This document shows positions 32,560-44,189 of a DNA stretch of 64,000 nucleotides, piece by piece (within the stretch, counting starts at the first letter, position 1; every line of letters begins with the position of its first letter). The notes under the pieces were generated by a model, which ran no database searches, was not told where the DNA came from, and saw only the letters and a list, made by a program, of their open reading frames with translations. Position numbers and translations under genes: made by a program. The DNA is from Oscheius onirici (Eukaryota > Nematoda > Chromadorea > Rhabditida > Rhabditidae): contig OW051469.1 of the NCBI GenBank assembly GCA_932521025.1, positions 8,692,398 through 8,756,397 of the forward strand. Direction: 5' to 3'.

Positions 32560-34311
32560 ATGACAACACTGATCGGCGCTGGTTGGTACTATCTAGACTA
32601 CAACTACTACTTGCAAGGTAAAAAGGCTTTATTTTTGAAACAAGTCAATTTTAGGCCCATTCAGCTCGAAGCACATGACAGAATGGATGAAACATGGTCT
32701 TCTACGGGAAGATTTGCTCTGCCGAACAAGCTACGACACAGAATTTCACACAATCGCCGAGTGGAAGTCCGTCCGCGGAACAGAACCATTTGCAGTCAAA
32801 TTGGAATCATACGAAGCAGCCCGAGCAAAACTTTTCACGGCAGAGACAGAAATAAACAATTTCAAGTAAGTTGGGATTTCCACATTTTATAAATTGAGAA
32901 ATGTGAACCACAAGTTGGGCTTTCCACAAAAAGTATAAATTGAGAGTAAATTGATTTTCAGCTCCACCCCCGTCCATCTCGAGCTCATACCATCGCTGGA
33001 AAAAGAACATTGTGAGCGTCTCTTCAAAAACATCATCAAAATCGTGCTGGATGATGATCAAGAGACCGAAGAGCCGACTACCCCGACGGAAAGCAAAGAA
33101 AAGATTGTTCATCCCGTTGTCGTGAAGCCCACGCGGCTTGTCAGGCCAAAACAAAGCAAAAAGCCTGCAATCTGCCTAGAGGTTCGATCTATCCTAGTTT
33201 TTGACCGTAAAATCGCATTTCAGAGCTCAATGGAAAAGTATTTCGAAAGACCGGGACAGAAGCTGCTTCCTAAGTACGGTCGGCCCAAAATTGAGATGAA
33301 AAATCCCTGGACGAAGACAAGTAATCTTCGTTTGGTTAGGTTCAACTTTTTTTTTGCAAAAAACATTAATTTATAGAGATACCAAGCGGAGGAGTGGCAT
33401 CAGGTACCGTCCTCAGCTCCGTGGATTGTCAGCAGGTCGAATAATCGCATAAAGATCGAAACTGAGTCGAATCTTAACAAAATGTGCCCGACAAAGTTTC
33501 CCTCACTTCTTACGACTGAAATTAGCGAAAGAATTGCTGCCACCTCGTATGAGAGGCGAATTTTGAGGGAGAGAAAGAAGAGTGCGGAAGAAAATGAGGT
33601 ACTTGCTGTTTTGTAAAGAAAACGGGTTGTATTTTTTGCAAAAACCTTCGCGAATTTATCCTAAGGTGGGCGTTGGCTTAGTGGCAGCATGCTGAATTGC
33701 CGGCCAAACAATGGAGGGGGGGGGGGGGTTCGACGGGTCTGTCTCGCAGCGAAAATGTTCGATTTGAAAAGGTCACTTTGATTTGCAGCATTTGCAGCAG
33801 ATATTTATGTAATTGGATCGGGAGTATAGATCTTGATTCATATTTTTTGCAAATTGGACATGAAAAAAATAACAACAATTGAAAAAGGGTAGACAGATAG
33901 AAAAGGTTGTAATTGATCTCAGAATTTCGGCATCGAAATACCGTAAGACCACTTTTCGAAAACAGAACCCGGGGGGCTGTCTCGCAGTGAAAACCTTCGA
34001 TTTGAAAATGGTCACTTTGCAAAAATATTGGCTGAGTATCAAATGTTTACACGTTATATGAATTTGGCTACATCACACAAACATTGGATACTCAGCCAAG
34101 ATTTTTGCAGTGACCTTTTTCAAATCGAACTTTTATCGCTGCGAGACAGCTCCGAACCCGACCCGGAATTTCGAAAAGAGCTTACCTCCAGCCTTTTAAT
34201 TAAAAAACTACGATAAATTTTTTCAAACCGTCTAAAAATCTCCTTTTTTAGCCCTCCTTCTCCGCCATAGTCCAGCAAGCCTTCGGCTTTTCCATCGACA
34301 TCGTTGATTGA
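32560..34311 (+). CDS. GYF-domain protein
   Basis: Six exons join in phase: 32560-32617, 32655-32865, 32962-33181, 33224-33334, 33377-33598 and 34252-34311, giving 293 residues. The N terminus is a GYF domain (GWYYLDYNYYLQGPFSSKHM, then TEWMKHGLL), with the family pattern W-x-Y...GPF...M..W. GYF domains bind proline-rich peptides in splicing and translation-repression complexes. The rest is a charged, low-complexity tail (acidic DDDQETEEPTTPT, then KPTRLVRPKQSKKP) and the end VQQAFGFSIDIVD. The Met start follows a TTTCAG by two bases, which fits spliced-leader addition. The protein is much shorter than GIGYF proteins, so the exact orthologue is unknown. The last intron contains a foldback repeat. 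Confidence 0.78.
33668..34155. repeat. Foldback repeat and G-tract in the last GYF-gene intron
   Basis: Two imperfect inverted arms, about 33971-34046 and 34081-34155, share GGCTGTCTCGCAG, TTCGATTTGAAAA and TTGGCTGAGTAT. A third, direct partial copy lies at about 33736-33790 (CTGTCTCGCAGCGAAAATG). A run of 13 G (33716-33728) follows a degraded tRNA-like stretch (TTGGCTTAGTGGCAGC, about 33671). It is probably a decayed non-autonomous element. Confidence 0.7.
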
Positions 34312-35098
34312 ACCTATTTTTCCCCAAAAACTGTTTTTATTGTTAGTAAAGTTCTATATCTTTTTGCACCTTGGTCAAGTTGTTTTTTTTCTTCGAAACT
34401 GCTGTCACCAAGGGCAGGGGGGCTGTTGTCTCTCTGCGTCTCTCCATATAGCAGTTCAGTAGTCTGGCCACGCCTCCAAAGCATGTTGTTTCCTCGCAGC
34501 CCTCGTGGGTGGCGCAATAATTCTCTTCCCCTGGAGTCAAAGAGGCGGCATTTTTTGTCCAAACTAATTAGTGACAGATTATTGCCTGTCACCTGCTTAT
34601 TTTTGTTTATTTTCTTGTTTTCCTTATTTTCTATAGGCATCTTTATTTGGACCTAAAACATGATTGTTCGTTTAAAAAGATCCATTTTAAATTGTAGCCC
34701 TGATCAAAAGCTACAACTTTCCAAAACATCACAATGCTGAAAAATCGAGTTTTAGACCTCAAAAACAGTCTGAACATTTGGATATATATGCCAAAATTCT
34801 CTGTACGCAAAAGTACGTTACCTGTATTTTCGTGTCGACGTCTAAATTTTACCCCTCCATGATTGAGCGTTTTTCCAGCAGAATCTAATTTGTTGATGTT
34901 TTGCAAAGTTGTAGTTTTTTATTTGGGCTCCTTTTTCAGAACATCCCGAAGCTCAAAAATGACTCATTTTACCCGAAAATAGCCTGTTTTTAGAAGAATC
35001 TCCGTTGTTTCCTCCAATAACTTTTGTTCCCCTTTTTTTCCCAGTCACCTGGCACTCCATCAATCTTTTGCAGGGGAAAAGAGAAAAGTGGGGGCTCG
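34312..35098. other. Intergenic with one dispersed palindromic repeat copy
   Basis: No gene supported. A copy of the dispersed repeat (core TTGTAGCCCTGATCAAAAGC followed by TACAACTTTCC) lies at about 34691-34815 with a GTACGCAA word at 34804. TTTTGCAG at 35067-35074 may be the leader acceptor of the next gene. Confidence 0.5.
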
Positions 35099-38000
35099 AT
35101 GAGTGCCTCAGAGAGCCTGATGCCGGGCCCTCAGGGCAAAACTCCCCGGTACTATGATGTGGACAGAGGGACAAAGACCGAAAGCTACATTTCTGCAATT
35201 TCCGGTAATCCTCTTCCAGCGCCTAAAGCCACTCCACAGCTTCAGAAAACCTATAGTCAGGTATGTAAATTGAGGGATGGAGACTCTTTGGAGAGAGAGA
35301 GAGACACGTGCATTTTCAATGCACTTGCAGAGAGTCTATTCGGGCGAGAGGAGAGAGTGAGAGGGGAAATGATCCGTTGCCATATGTGAAGGGCATGATA
35401 CTAGGGGTTCTTTGAATTGGAAAATGAAGAGGGAATCAGGGACAAGAAGAGAGACGGAGACAGAGACAGTGAGTGAGATGGAGATAAAACATAGGGAGAC
35501 AGTAACACAGACAGAGTAAGGAACAGACCGGTAGCAGAGATTGTGACCGAGTCACAGAGTGACGGAGACGATAACAGAGACAGAAACAGCGGACTGGATG
35601 CAGATAGTGACAGAGACCAGGGATGGGCGGACACCGGATTTCCGGATGGCGCCATTTTGAAGTGGCTCCTAATACATAGGGCTTGCGTATCAGCAACTAC
35701 CCTAGTCGAAAAAATATGTATTATGAGTTGGTGCGCAGCCAAATTCAAATTTGGCGCTATCCGGGAATCCGGTATACGCAAATCCCTGATAGGGACAGTA
35801 GCAGTTATACGACAGGGACATTTCTAGAGTACTTTAGCAAAGGTAGTACTAAATTTTAATTACTGTAGCACCAGATAGCTCTCATTTCCTCCCGAAACAT
35901 ATTGCAACTATCTCATTATATTCTCTCCTCGAGACGCAATCACGGACCACAGGGGCTGCTAACCTTCTTCCCTCTAATTATGATTCGCCGTTGCATCCGC
36001 TCGTCTCTCTGCCAAACGAAATTAGCTCTCCTTTGCTGCTGCGCAGGCGTATACGGAACAGGAAAAGGGCAAACAGAGTCTGGTTTTCATAAACTGTCAA
36101 TTGACCCCGGCCAGCGCCTCACAATGCTGCCAAGGTCGAGTAGTGGCGGATGATGTTAATAGGATTGGAAGGATTTCAGGTGCCGTCTGGAGAGATTGAA
36201 CAGTTTCAAGAAGACACGAAGAAGGATGGACAGATCGGTTTGACGGAGAAGGAGCTAGCCAAATACAGATCTGACGTTAAATGGAGAGTCATCAGGTTAG
36301 TCCAGTAGTCATGCTGGTCAGGCGCTAATCCAACAGTCAGTCTCCGTGTAATTCGAACAACAAACACAGTCGCGCACTTTGTGTCGAAATGGAGGGGAAA
36401 CTGGGCATATGAGAATGGTCACAAATTTGGATAGATTGATCGCCGTTGGCGTCAAAAGCCAGCTGTACGCAAAATTACGTCAGAAACATTTTTGTGGCGA
36501 CGAGCAAATTGTGCTTGTTTAAAAACTGATTTTTTCGAGTGAAATAGACAATTTTCCGTCAAAATTATGTTCAACAAAGTTATAGCTTTTGATCTCCTCT
36601 ACAACTTTCCAGAACATCGGTAAGCCGAAAAATGCTATTTTCGGCTTAAAAAAGTCACGTACGCAATTGTGTATTTTTGGGACTACTTCTGTAAGAAACA
36701 ACACGGCGATTTTCCTTCTTCCCTATAGCATACGCTTGCTAATCTGTCGTAAATCTGTTTATATGACCAGATGAACCCCCGGATAAACGCCATAAAGCCT
36801 AAATCAGAGGGCCAGCCGCCGGCCGCTGCCAATAACTACCAACAAAGGGGGGAACCGTTTCAGTCTCGCACTTTAACGAGCACTCTCGGGCGTTTTTTTC
36901 TCCGTCGGTCGCGCTTGTTTAGAGGGATAGTATTTCATCGCGCAAGGTCTCTACTTTAGGAGGATTCTCCCACGTTTTGAACGGGAAAAGGCGACCATCC
37001 TGCTGTGAGGGACTAATTTTTGATTGATGAGGTTTGGAATGACTTGAAAATCTGAATGAGGGACAGGGTGACAGAGAGACAGAGAGAAAGGTATTTTCAG
37101 GATAGTGCTCTTTCTCCTCCTGATCCTCGTCTGGCTTGCCATGTTCCTCGGAGTCGTCTACGTCGTCTGGAGTTCTCCAGGCTGCGCAGTCCAGGAGAAG
37201 CCACATTGGTGGCTGTCAGCTGTTGCCTACAACGTGGGTCTTTTATGTCAAAGCGGCTCTTTTACCATTGTCGCGATGTATCAAATCCGGATGTGATGAT
37301 TGGGAAGACGGAGTGATGCGAACAGCTGCGCTTCTTTCGAAAGCCAGCTGGAGCACACGTGTTGAGACCGAGATTGTCATAATGTTTGGGGAAGGAGGAT
37401 TTAGGGGAATTGAATAATTGGGACAGAGACCTCTTACAGATCTGGATCCCATCCTTCCAAGACTCTGACAGTAACGGTGTTGGAGACGTGACTGGAATCA
37501 TCAATCGTCTGGAGAACCTAAGAAAGAGTGGAATACAGGTAATTTCAATCCAGTTACAGTAACCCCTGTTTGCAGACAGTCTGGCCAAATCCATTCCTGC
37601 TCTCTGACAACATGGGCTCAGCTGTTCGCAATTTCGCCCAGATGGACTCACGTTTTGGAGTGAACCAGCAGGCCGACGAAATGATCCAGAAGATTCATGA
37701 TAAGAGCATGAAGGTCGTGATAAGTATTCCAATTGCGACGACGTCTCTGGAACACGACTGGTTCCTGGCTTCTGCTTCGGCCAGCAAGCCAGAGAACAAG
37801 AATTATTCGGAGGTGGGTTACTGTCTGTCTCTCTGTCTCACAGACTCTCAGAGCTTCAGTCTCTCAGTCTCTCTGTCATTTTGTCTCTCAATAACACAAA
37901 CTTCCAGTTCTACCACTGGTCAAACAAGGACCCAGACGGTCAATTCTTCTCTAAGCACAAGAACCTTGTCTACTTGCATGAGCAAAATGACAGTCGAGCA

Positions 38001-39609
38001 GCTGTACTGAACTGGCAGAGCAGTCAAGTCCGCTCCCATATGTTCTCTGTCCTCTCTGATTGGATTGATCGTGGTGTGGATGGCTTCTACCTCCAAGGAA
38101 TCGAGTATTTGGCCAGAACGGCCAAAGGCGACAGGGCGGACTGGACTGCTGTTCAAGACGTACTGAGAGATATCCGGAACCATGTGGACACGTACGCCAA
38201 TGAGAGTCTAGCTCTGAAGGGGAAGATGAAGAAAATGTGAGTTTCGATGACATTTTGATAACTAAACTTTTTTTAGAGCTCTCTTCGCTTCTCGTGACGA
38301 CGCCAATGAGAAGGACAAGAGACTACTGTCAGCTACTGGAATCGACTCGATTATCAACTACGAGCTGGGGAAAGTTGTCAAGGATACTGGTAAGTTAACT
38401 TAGTGAAAAACTACAGTATATTCGAGAAGAGCATGTCAGTTTTTGGTCAAATATTCTTAATTCTGTAGTTGAAAAAACACAGTAACTTCATCTACCTAAA
38501 TTCAAAACACAGCGCTTCGCTCCCGAATGGCGCAATCGGTTAGAGTTCAGACTGCGGTGCAGACGACCCGGGGTGGTTCCTCCGGCTGACGAGCCTTTTT
38601 ATTTTTGAAAAAATAGCCTTTCGCTAAAAAATATCGTGTTCAAGAACTGGATACAAGTGAAAATACCGATTTCTTCCAGACATCTGTCACAAGATGGAAG
38701 GAACTGTCGCCAACTGTGTCCACGAGATTCTCTCCGACGTCCTCCTCTTCCATAAAAACAACGAAAAAGTCCTGCCCCAGTGGGAATTTGGTAATCCGTA
38801 CGTGTCGAGAGTCGCGACTAGAGTCGGATCCCGAGCCCATGCTGAACTTCTCTCCATGATCCAGCTGCTTCTTCCCGGAGTAAACAACGTCTACTATGGA
38901 GACGAGCTCGGAATGAGGGATCTCCGGAACGATTCCAGAGCTCCAGTCCAGCGGGGAGCCATGCAATGGACTGACAGCGACCATGCCGGATTCTCGGAAG
39001 TCACTCCCGAGATTCCTGTTCATCCAGACTATAAGAACATCAACTGGGAGAGACAGTACTTTTCGGACAGCTCTCATCTGAAAATGTTCTCCAAACTGGC
39101 CAAGTTGAGACAACGGGACGATGTCATCAAGACGGGGAAGACTTTTGTAAGTACAGTATTCTTACTGTAATGAAAATTTGTTCAGATTGGAAGACTAGTG
39201 GATGGTGGATTTGTACTGACTCGGTTCAGTCAAAAGGATAACGTGACTACTGGAAATGTAAGTGTCTCTGGCTTTTTCTCTGTCCCTCTGTCTCTCAGTC
39301 TCTCAATCTTTCTGTCTCTCAGTCTCCCTGTCCCTCTGTCCGTCTGTTTCTCAGCTTCTCAATCTCTTTGTCCCTCTGTCTCTCACCCCATTCTTTCAGA
39401 TCTATGTAGCCGCTGTCAACTTCGCTCCTCGTCCCGTGACTCTCCCTCTTCAAGACCTTCCCAGTCACTACAAACTCTCCAAAGTACAGATCATCGCCGT
39501 CACCTCCAACGTCGATCAGTTCAAAGCCCGTCAAATAACAGACTTTTCCAATGACAAGACTATAGTGCTCAAAGCGGAGCAGGGTGTCGTCTTCCGATAC
39601 CAAGCATAG
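35099..39609 (+). CDS. atgp: SLC3A2/4F2hc-like heavy chain of heteromeric amino-acid transporters
   Basis: Ten exons join in phase: 35099-35260, 36180-36295, 37101-37233, 37440-37538, 37576-37812, 37908-38236, 38277-38389, 38680-39146, 39186-39257 and 39400-39609, giving 645 residues. It is a type II protein with one transmembrane helix at about residues 94-116 (IVLFLLLILVWLAMFLGVVY). A Cys just outside (SSPGC) is placed like the Cys that bridges to the SLC7 light chain. A GH13 alpha-amylase-fold ectodomain follows (WIPSFQDSDSNGVGDVTGII, WIDRGVDGFYLQGIEYL, PGVNNVYYGDELGM, RGAMQWTDSDHAGF). The position of the GH13 nucleophile reads GVDGFYLQ rather than the usual Asp-containing motif, which fits a non-enzymatic chaperone subunit such as the C. 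elegans ATGP proteins. The introns are full of CT-rich degenerate repeats. AATAAA lies at 39716. Confidence 0.9.
36571..36680. repeat. Dispersed palindromic repeat, copy in SLC3A2 intron 2
   Basis: AAAGTTATAGCTTTTGATC, then TCTACAACTTTCCAGAACATC. This matches the other copies listed in the findings. GTACGCAA words flank it (36469, 36660). Confidence 0.6.
38525..38585 (+). repeat. tRNA-like (A-box/B-box) sequence
   Basis: AATGGCGCAATCGGTTAGAG looks like a tRNA D arm (A box) and CAGACTGCGGTGCAG like an anticodon arm, but the T arm is degraded (CCCGGGGTGGTTCCTCC) and the ends do not pair. It lies in intron 7 of the SLC3A2-like gene. It is probably a tRNA pseudogene or a tRNA-derived SINE. Confidence 0.55.
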
Positions 39610-40235
39610 GTGCTATTCTTTTAGGACCCGAATGTCTATTGAACCGGTACTACCTGTGACTTTCCTCTTGAAAATATGTGTGTGAATTCATATGCAGAAG
39701 ATTTATGCTCAGAAGTAATAAAGCTTTAAATTTCTAAAAAATATAAAATGAAATTTAATAAGCCTTGGGCAAAATGTATAAAAGTAGATCCTCGTATAAT
39801 TTCAACAAGTAAGGTGCTTTGATGACGGAGCTCTGACTGAGCCAGCTCGTCAACCCGTGGAACAGTTTTTTCAACTTGTCTCTAGTCTGGAAAAGAGTCT
39901 TTCGTGATCTACCTCAAAGTAAATGTGACCTACCTCAAAGTATGTGTACTGTATGACCTGCCCTTCCAGATCACTGTAACAGGATGCCAGAATTCCATTT
40001 ACGACAATTTTTCCGTTGTTCGTTAAAGGGGCATAGAGGCCTCGGCGCCAGAGGAGATCTTTACTGACTATTCGTTCAAGAGACCACGTGTTCTGAAAAG
40101 TGTACACTCTCTGTCTCTCAGACTCTCTGTCTCTTTGATTCTCTGACTCTCTGATTATTTGTCTTTTTTTTCTCTGTCCCCTCTCAGTCTCTGCCTCTCT
40201 GACTCTCTATCTCTCAGCCTCTGTCCCCTTGACTC
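39262..40235. repeat. CT-rich degenerate tracts (CTGTCTCTCAGT type)
   Basis: Two tracts, about 39262-39390 (SLC3A2 intron 9) and 40102-40235 (Hint-gene intron 13), are built of TCTCTGT, TCTCAGT and TCCCTCTGT words. Similar tracts occur at about 18778-18905, 35280-35625, 37818-37890, 49150-49200, 51478-51570, 52868-52970 and 63030-63480. They are polypyrimidine on the sense strand of the host intron, next to splice acceptors. Confidence 0.7.
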
Positions 40236-43200
40236 ACCTCTTCGTGGACATAAACACAGTCATCTACTTCTACTAGATACGCGAACAGTTGACCGTCTTG
40301 TGGTGGTTCAATGGACTCTGTTCCGTTCAGTCCTATAAACAGTTCAGAAACACAACGTCAACTCCCCTTGACAATCCGCTTTGAACATGAAATGTTTTGG
40401 GGAAATGCGAAAAGATTTTCCACTAGATGTTTGAAGATCTAAATAGCCACCAAACTTGTCCGGTTCTCTGTGCAGCCAGTGAGTCACTGGAGAGTATTCT
40501 GTCTGAACCAAAATTATGAGAAATGGACTGTACTCTTACTTTTCCTCTATTAGCACTCAGTACATAGTCTCCAATTCCAATTTCTTCCATTCTTTTTTGT
40601 CCTCCCGGAGTCTGTACCACACTGTCTCTAGGGAAACACATTCCAGCTCCCAAAACTGGCGGGACGGGAGGAATTTGTGGCATGCTATTCTGAGCCGACA
40701 GAGCTGTCTGTTGTTGCAATGACTGTGGCATAACGACCTGTTGTTGGGACATTTGGACCGACTGTTGGGCTTGGTTCTGGGCTTGACTCTGTTGATTTTG
40801 AGCCTGATTCTGGGCCTGATTTTGGGCTTGACTCTGTTGATTTTGAGCTTGGTTCTGGGCTTGGCTTTGGGAACTGGATTGACTCTGGCTCTGAGCCTGA
40901 TTCTGACTGTCCGCCTGACTATTGGAATTTCCACTGTTACTGTTCCCAGCACCATTTCCATCGCCTCCCGATCCTCCTCCAGATCCTCCGCCTCCTCCAC
41001 CACCACCGGCACTGACTGCAACATCACCGGACAGGAATTCATTTGGATCAGCTTTCTGCAAAAAATATCTCAAAAAAACCGAAAGAAATCTTACCCCTCC
41101 GCTCTCATACATCATAACATTAAATCCGCCCATGTCGACTTTACAGGCATCTTGCTTCATTTGTCCAGATGACTTGAACTGAAAGTCTCCGCGAGAGACA
41201 ATTGTCTCTACTTGCGATCCATATTGCATCTGTGCCATTCTGGCAAGTTTCTGAAAGTTTTGTATTACAATTAGGTAGGAAATTGACCAAATCCCAGCCT
41301 AGTTTTGGAATAAAAACTCACACGAGACAGTTCATTGGCGTCAATTTTGGCTCCTCCAGCTCCCATGGCAGTTTGGAAGTTCTTCTGCATAGTATACTTC
41401 AGCGTCCTGTTGCAGCACTTGTTACCTAAATTTTCATTAGTTTAATAATTCACATTTATTATGGTTAACTTTATGTAAAGTCAGAGAGATTGTGATGGGC
41501 AAAAAAGTCTCAAATTTGGTACTCAAACCTAGTCGAGAAAGGTTCTAAACATTCCGTATTTTCGTGTGTCTTTTGACAGTTTCAGGACCCAGTTTTGCAA
41601 TTGAAGATTAGGGTCTTGTCACGATGTTATGGTCCCGCCACAAACTCCTCGATTTTCACTTAAAAAATAATAACCAACCTCCCTGTTCCATCATCATTGT
41701 CTGCCTCCTGAATCTGACCTCTTCCAACAGGACAGAAGTCTCATTCTCTGCGGGACAACCAGTAAAGTCATCTCGTCCATTGTCTGCGAAAAATTCCTGC
41801 CCAATTGTATAGTTTCCCGGTACTCTCCAGGCCATAATGTGATAGTCGTCGGCTTTGAATTTGCAGACACAGTCACCATCGTGATTCGAGGTGACATGAA
41901 AGTCTCTACTAGCTACTATCATCTCCAGAGGCTGATTAATTGCAAGCTCTGCAGCTTTTCTCATTTGCTGAGGACAATTTTTGGTTAAAGTACAGTACAC
42001 GGACCTGGGCAATCATTCTCCGGTCTACGGCTTCAAAAGAATCATCTGATTTTAGGTCCATGACACTGTTGTGCATCGAGTGGAACAGCTCCATGTGACA
42101 GCATTTAGAACCTGGAAAATTTCTCTCTGTCTGATCACAAAAGCGCACAACAGTTCATCGCGATCACACCGCGAAATTCGAACTCTTTAGCGCAAAGCCC
42201 TAAAAAAGACATTACGACCAAATTGACTTACCCTCCTTTCTCTCATTATCACAATGGGAATCCTTTGGATAGCCGAGACGATAGCCATCTGATTCCAGTT
42301 CAATTCCCATTGAGACTCTTTGTCCAGGCAGCATGTAGAGATTGGTTCCGAGAATTTCTTCTTGTGAAATTATCGAATACCCGTGTTCATAGTCCTCGTT
42401 ATCGACGTCAAACTAAAAAATATCACGAAGGAATAAATAAACTAACATGAGTCTGGAACGGTGTCGCGTAGGCAAGAATATAGAGATCGGTGTCGAAAAA
42501 TTTGCAGAAAAGATCACCGAAAGAGTATGTTGCCATGGCAAAGTCGTCTCTTGAGACGATGACTTCGAAAACTTTGTTGAATCTTTTTTGTACACGTCGC
42601 TTGATAACCTGAAATTCTGTATAGAGAAGAAGAGAGGGAAAGAGAGACTGACATTTGCCACAACTCCCGGCGTCTCCAGACTTATATTATAGACAGGACT
42701 TGTTGAAACCTCTCCTACTATTTTGGTCATCATGGTATAGAGAAGCCGATGGCAACATTTGTTCCCATCCCTTCGCTCTCGATCACAATGGGTTCCGGAA
42801 TCGATGTCGGCCAAAGGATCAGTCTGAATGTCGCGGAAGAAAGCGCGTTCGATTTCCAGAGTTGAACCGAGATCATCCTGAGAATCGATTCCGGAAAGCC
42901 AGCCTTCTTTTCGAGTGTCATTCAAATCATACTGAAAATTATAATGGCTGTCTAACTGTGGCTTTGGAAAAGATCCACAACTGATGAAACTTGCCTTTGC
43001 CGGCGTCTGGTAGGCCAGAATGTGAAGCCCATTGTTCTTGATTTTGCACATTTTCTGGCCATTGTAATAGCTGCTGACAGCAAATTTTTCAGCACTGATC
43101 AAAACTTCGAAAGCCCGGTCATATAGGTCCTGTATTCGTTTTTGAACAGCCTGAAAATGAAACATGCGCGCGCCACTTCATCTTCTTATTTCAGGCAGAA

Positions 43201-43601
43201 AACTTGCTTTCCGGTTTTTGCGATGTTTTACAAAGTTATAGTCCAGATCAAACTCTACAACTTTGCAGAACATCAAATTCCTGGAAAAACATCTTCTGGA
43301 CCAGAAAAATGGAAAATAAGTTGTGGGACAAACCCTGGCAGTGTCTCCAAGTGACTCGTCCTCCTTCTCCTCGACTGCTAAAAGAATTTCCTCTAATTCG
43401 GCATCACAACAAATTTCTCCCCAAATGTGTGTTGAAACGTTTGCTTAAACCAAAAAAAACTTATAGTTAAAAAAAGCGAAAACCTTGAACCAACCGCCTC
43501 GCGCACTTGATATCCCGTCTGTGACGACTTGCAAAAGGTTTCGTGTCCTCTTCGGCATCCAGATAGCAGATGAGTAAAAAAATAAAGACTGCTAGTCGCA
43601 T
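39755..43601 (-). CDS. Hedgehog-related protein: four ground-type repeats, Q/N linker, Hint
   Basis: Fifteen exons on the minus strand: 43601-43484, 43443-43334, 43150-42995, 42931-42653, 42608-42447, 42412-42232, 42111-42005, 41967-41679, 41425-41322, 41250-41095, 41055-40540, 40502-about 40393, 40332-40238, 40092-39934 and 39886-39755; about 890 residues. A signal peptide (MRLAVFIFLLICYLDA) starts it. Four repeats follow, each with a CC...L pair (CCDAELEEI, KCCHRLLYTM, KCCHMELFHSM, KCCNRTLKYTM) and a second half F-E-V-I-V-S..DF...CK (for example FEVIVSRDDFAMATY). This resembles the ground domain of nematode groundhog proteins. Exon 11 encodes a Gly tract and an AQNQ/SQAQ-rich linker, then the Hint start (GAGMCFPRDSVV). 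Later exons continue Hint (ISPKHFMF, GLYAPLTNNGKIVVNGILASCYS). Hint domains self-cleave. The exon 12/13 junction is unresolved, and intron 3 needs a GC donor or is read through in frame. Confidence 0.82.
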
Positions 43602-44189
43602 TTTTGAGGACAGATACGAATTGGATGATGACAAAAATCGTTGACCTCAATCGGCAAGCGGCAGAGATCTCCCTTTGTTGATACACGCGTTTAGGGAAAG
43701 GGCTGGGAGAAAGGAAATGATGGGATGGGATGAACTTCCTTCTCAAGAGGGCACGGGAAGGAGTTGAACGGAGAGATGTTTGGTCACGAATCAGGCGGGG
43801 AAACTGTCTCTGTGCACAGAACAAATCATTTCATTTGTGTCCTAACTCAGAAATGATCTGTAGGGAAAAAATCTTCGGAAATCGTCAAACTGCCATTTTT
43901 CTGTATTCAGTCAGGAATAGTTGAGAATGTTGAACCAAGCTTTTTTACACCTGTGTGCTGCTCTTGTCCGATTTGGAGTCAATTCTTCGACAATTTTAGT
44001 TCAGCAATTGTCGTCTTCATTCGCAACTTTCCATGCCCAATCATTTTGTATTCTTCTACGACGTTTTTTAACTTTGTTCTGCTAAGGATGGTCTCATTTG
44101 AGATGTGATCCCAAAGCGGCAAACCGACCATCTTTCTTTCCAACTTTTCTGAGCCACAGCTAACAAATATGTAACTTTTATAAACACAA

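Noticed and set aside
40741-41172. Plus-strand leucine-rich 143-codon frame
   Set aside because: It is the antisense of the AQNQ repeat linker of the Hint protein and is open only because of that repeat.
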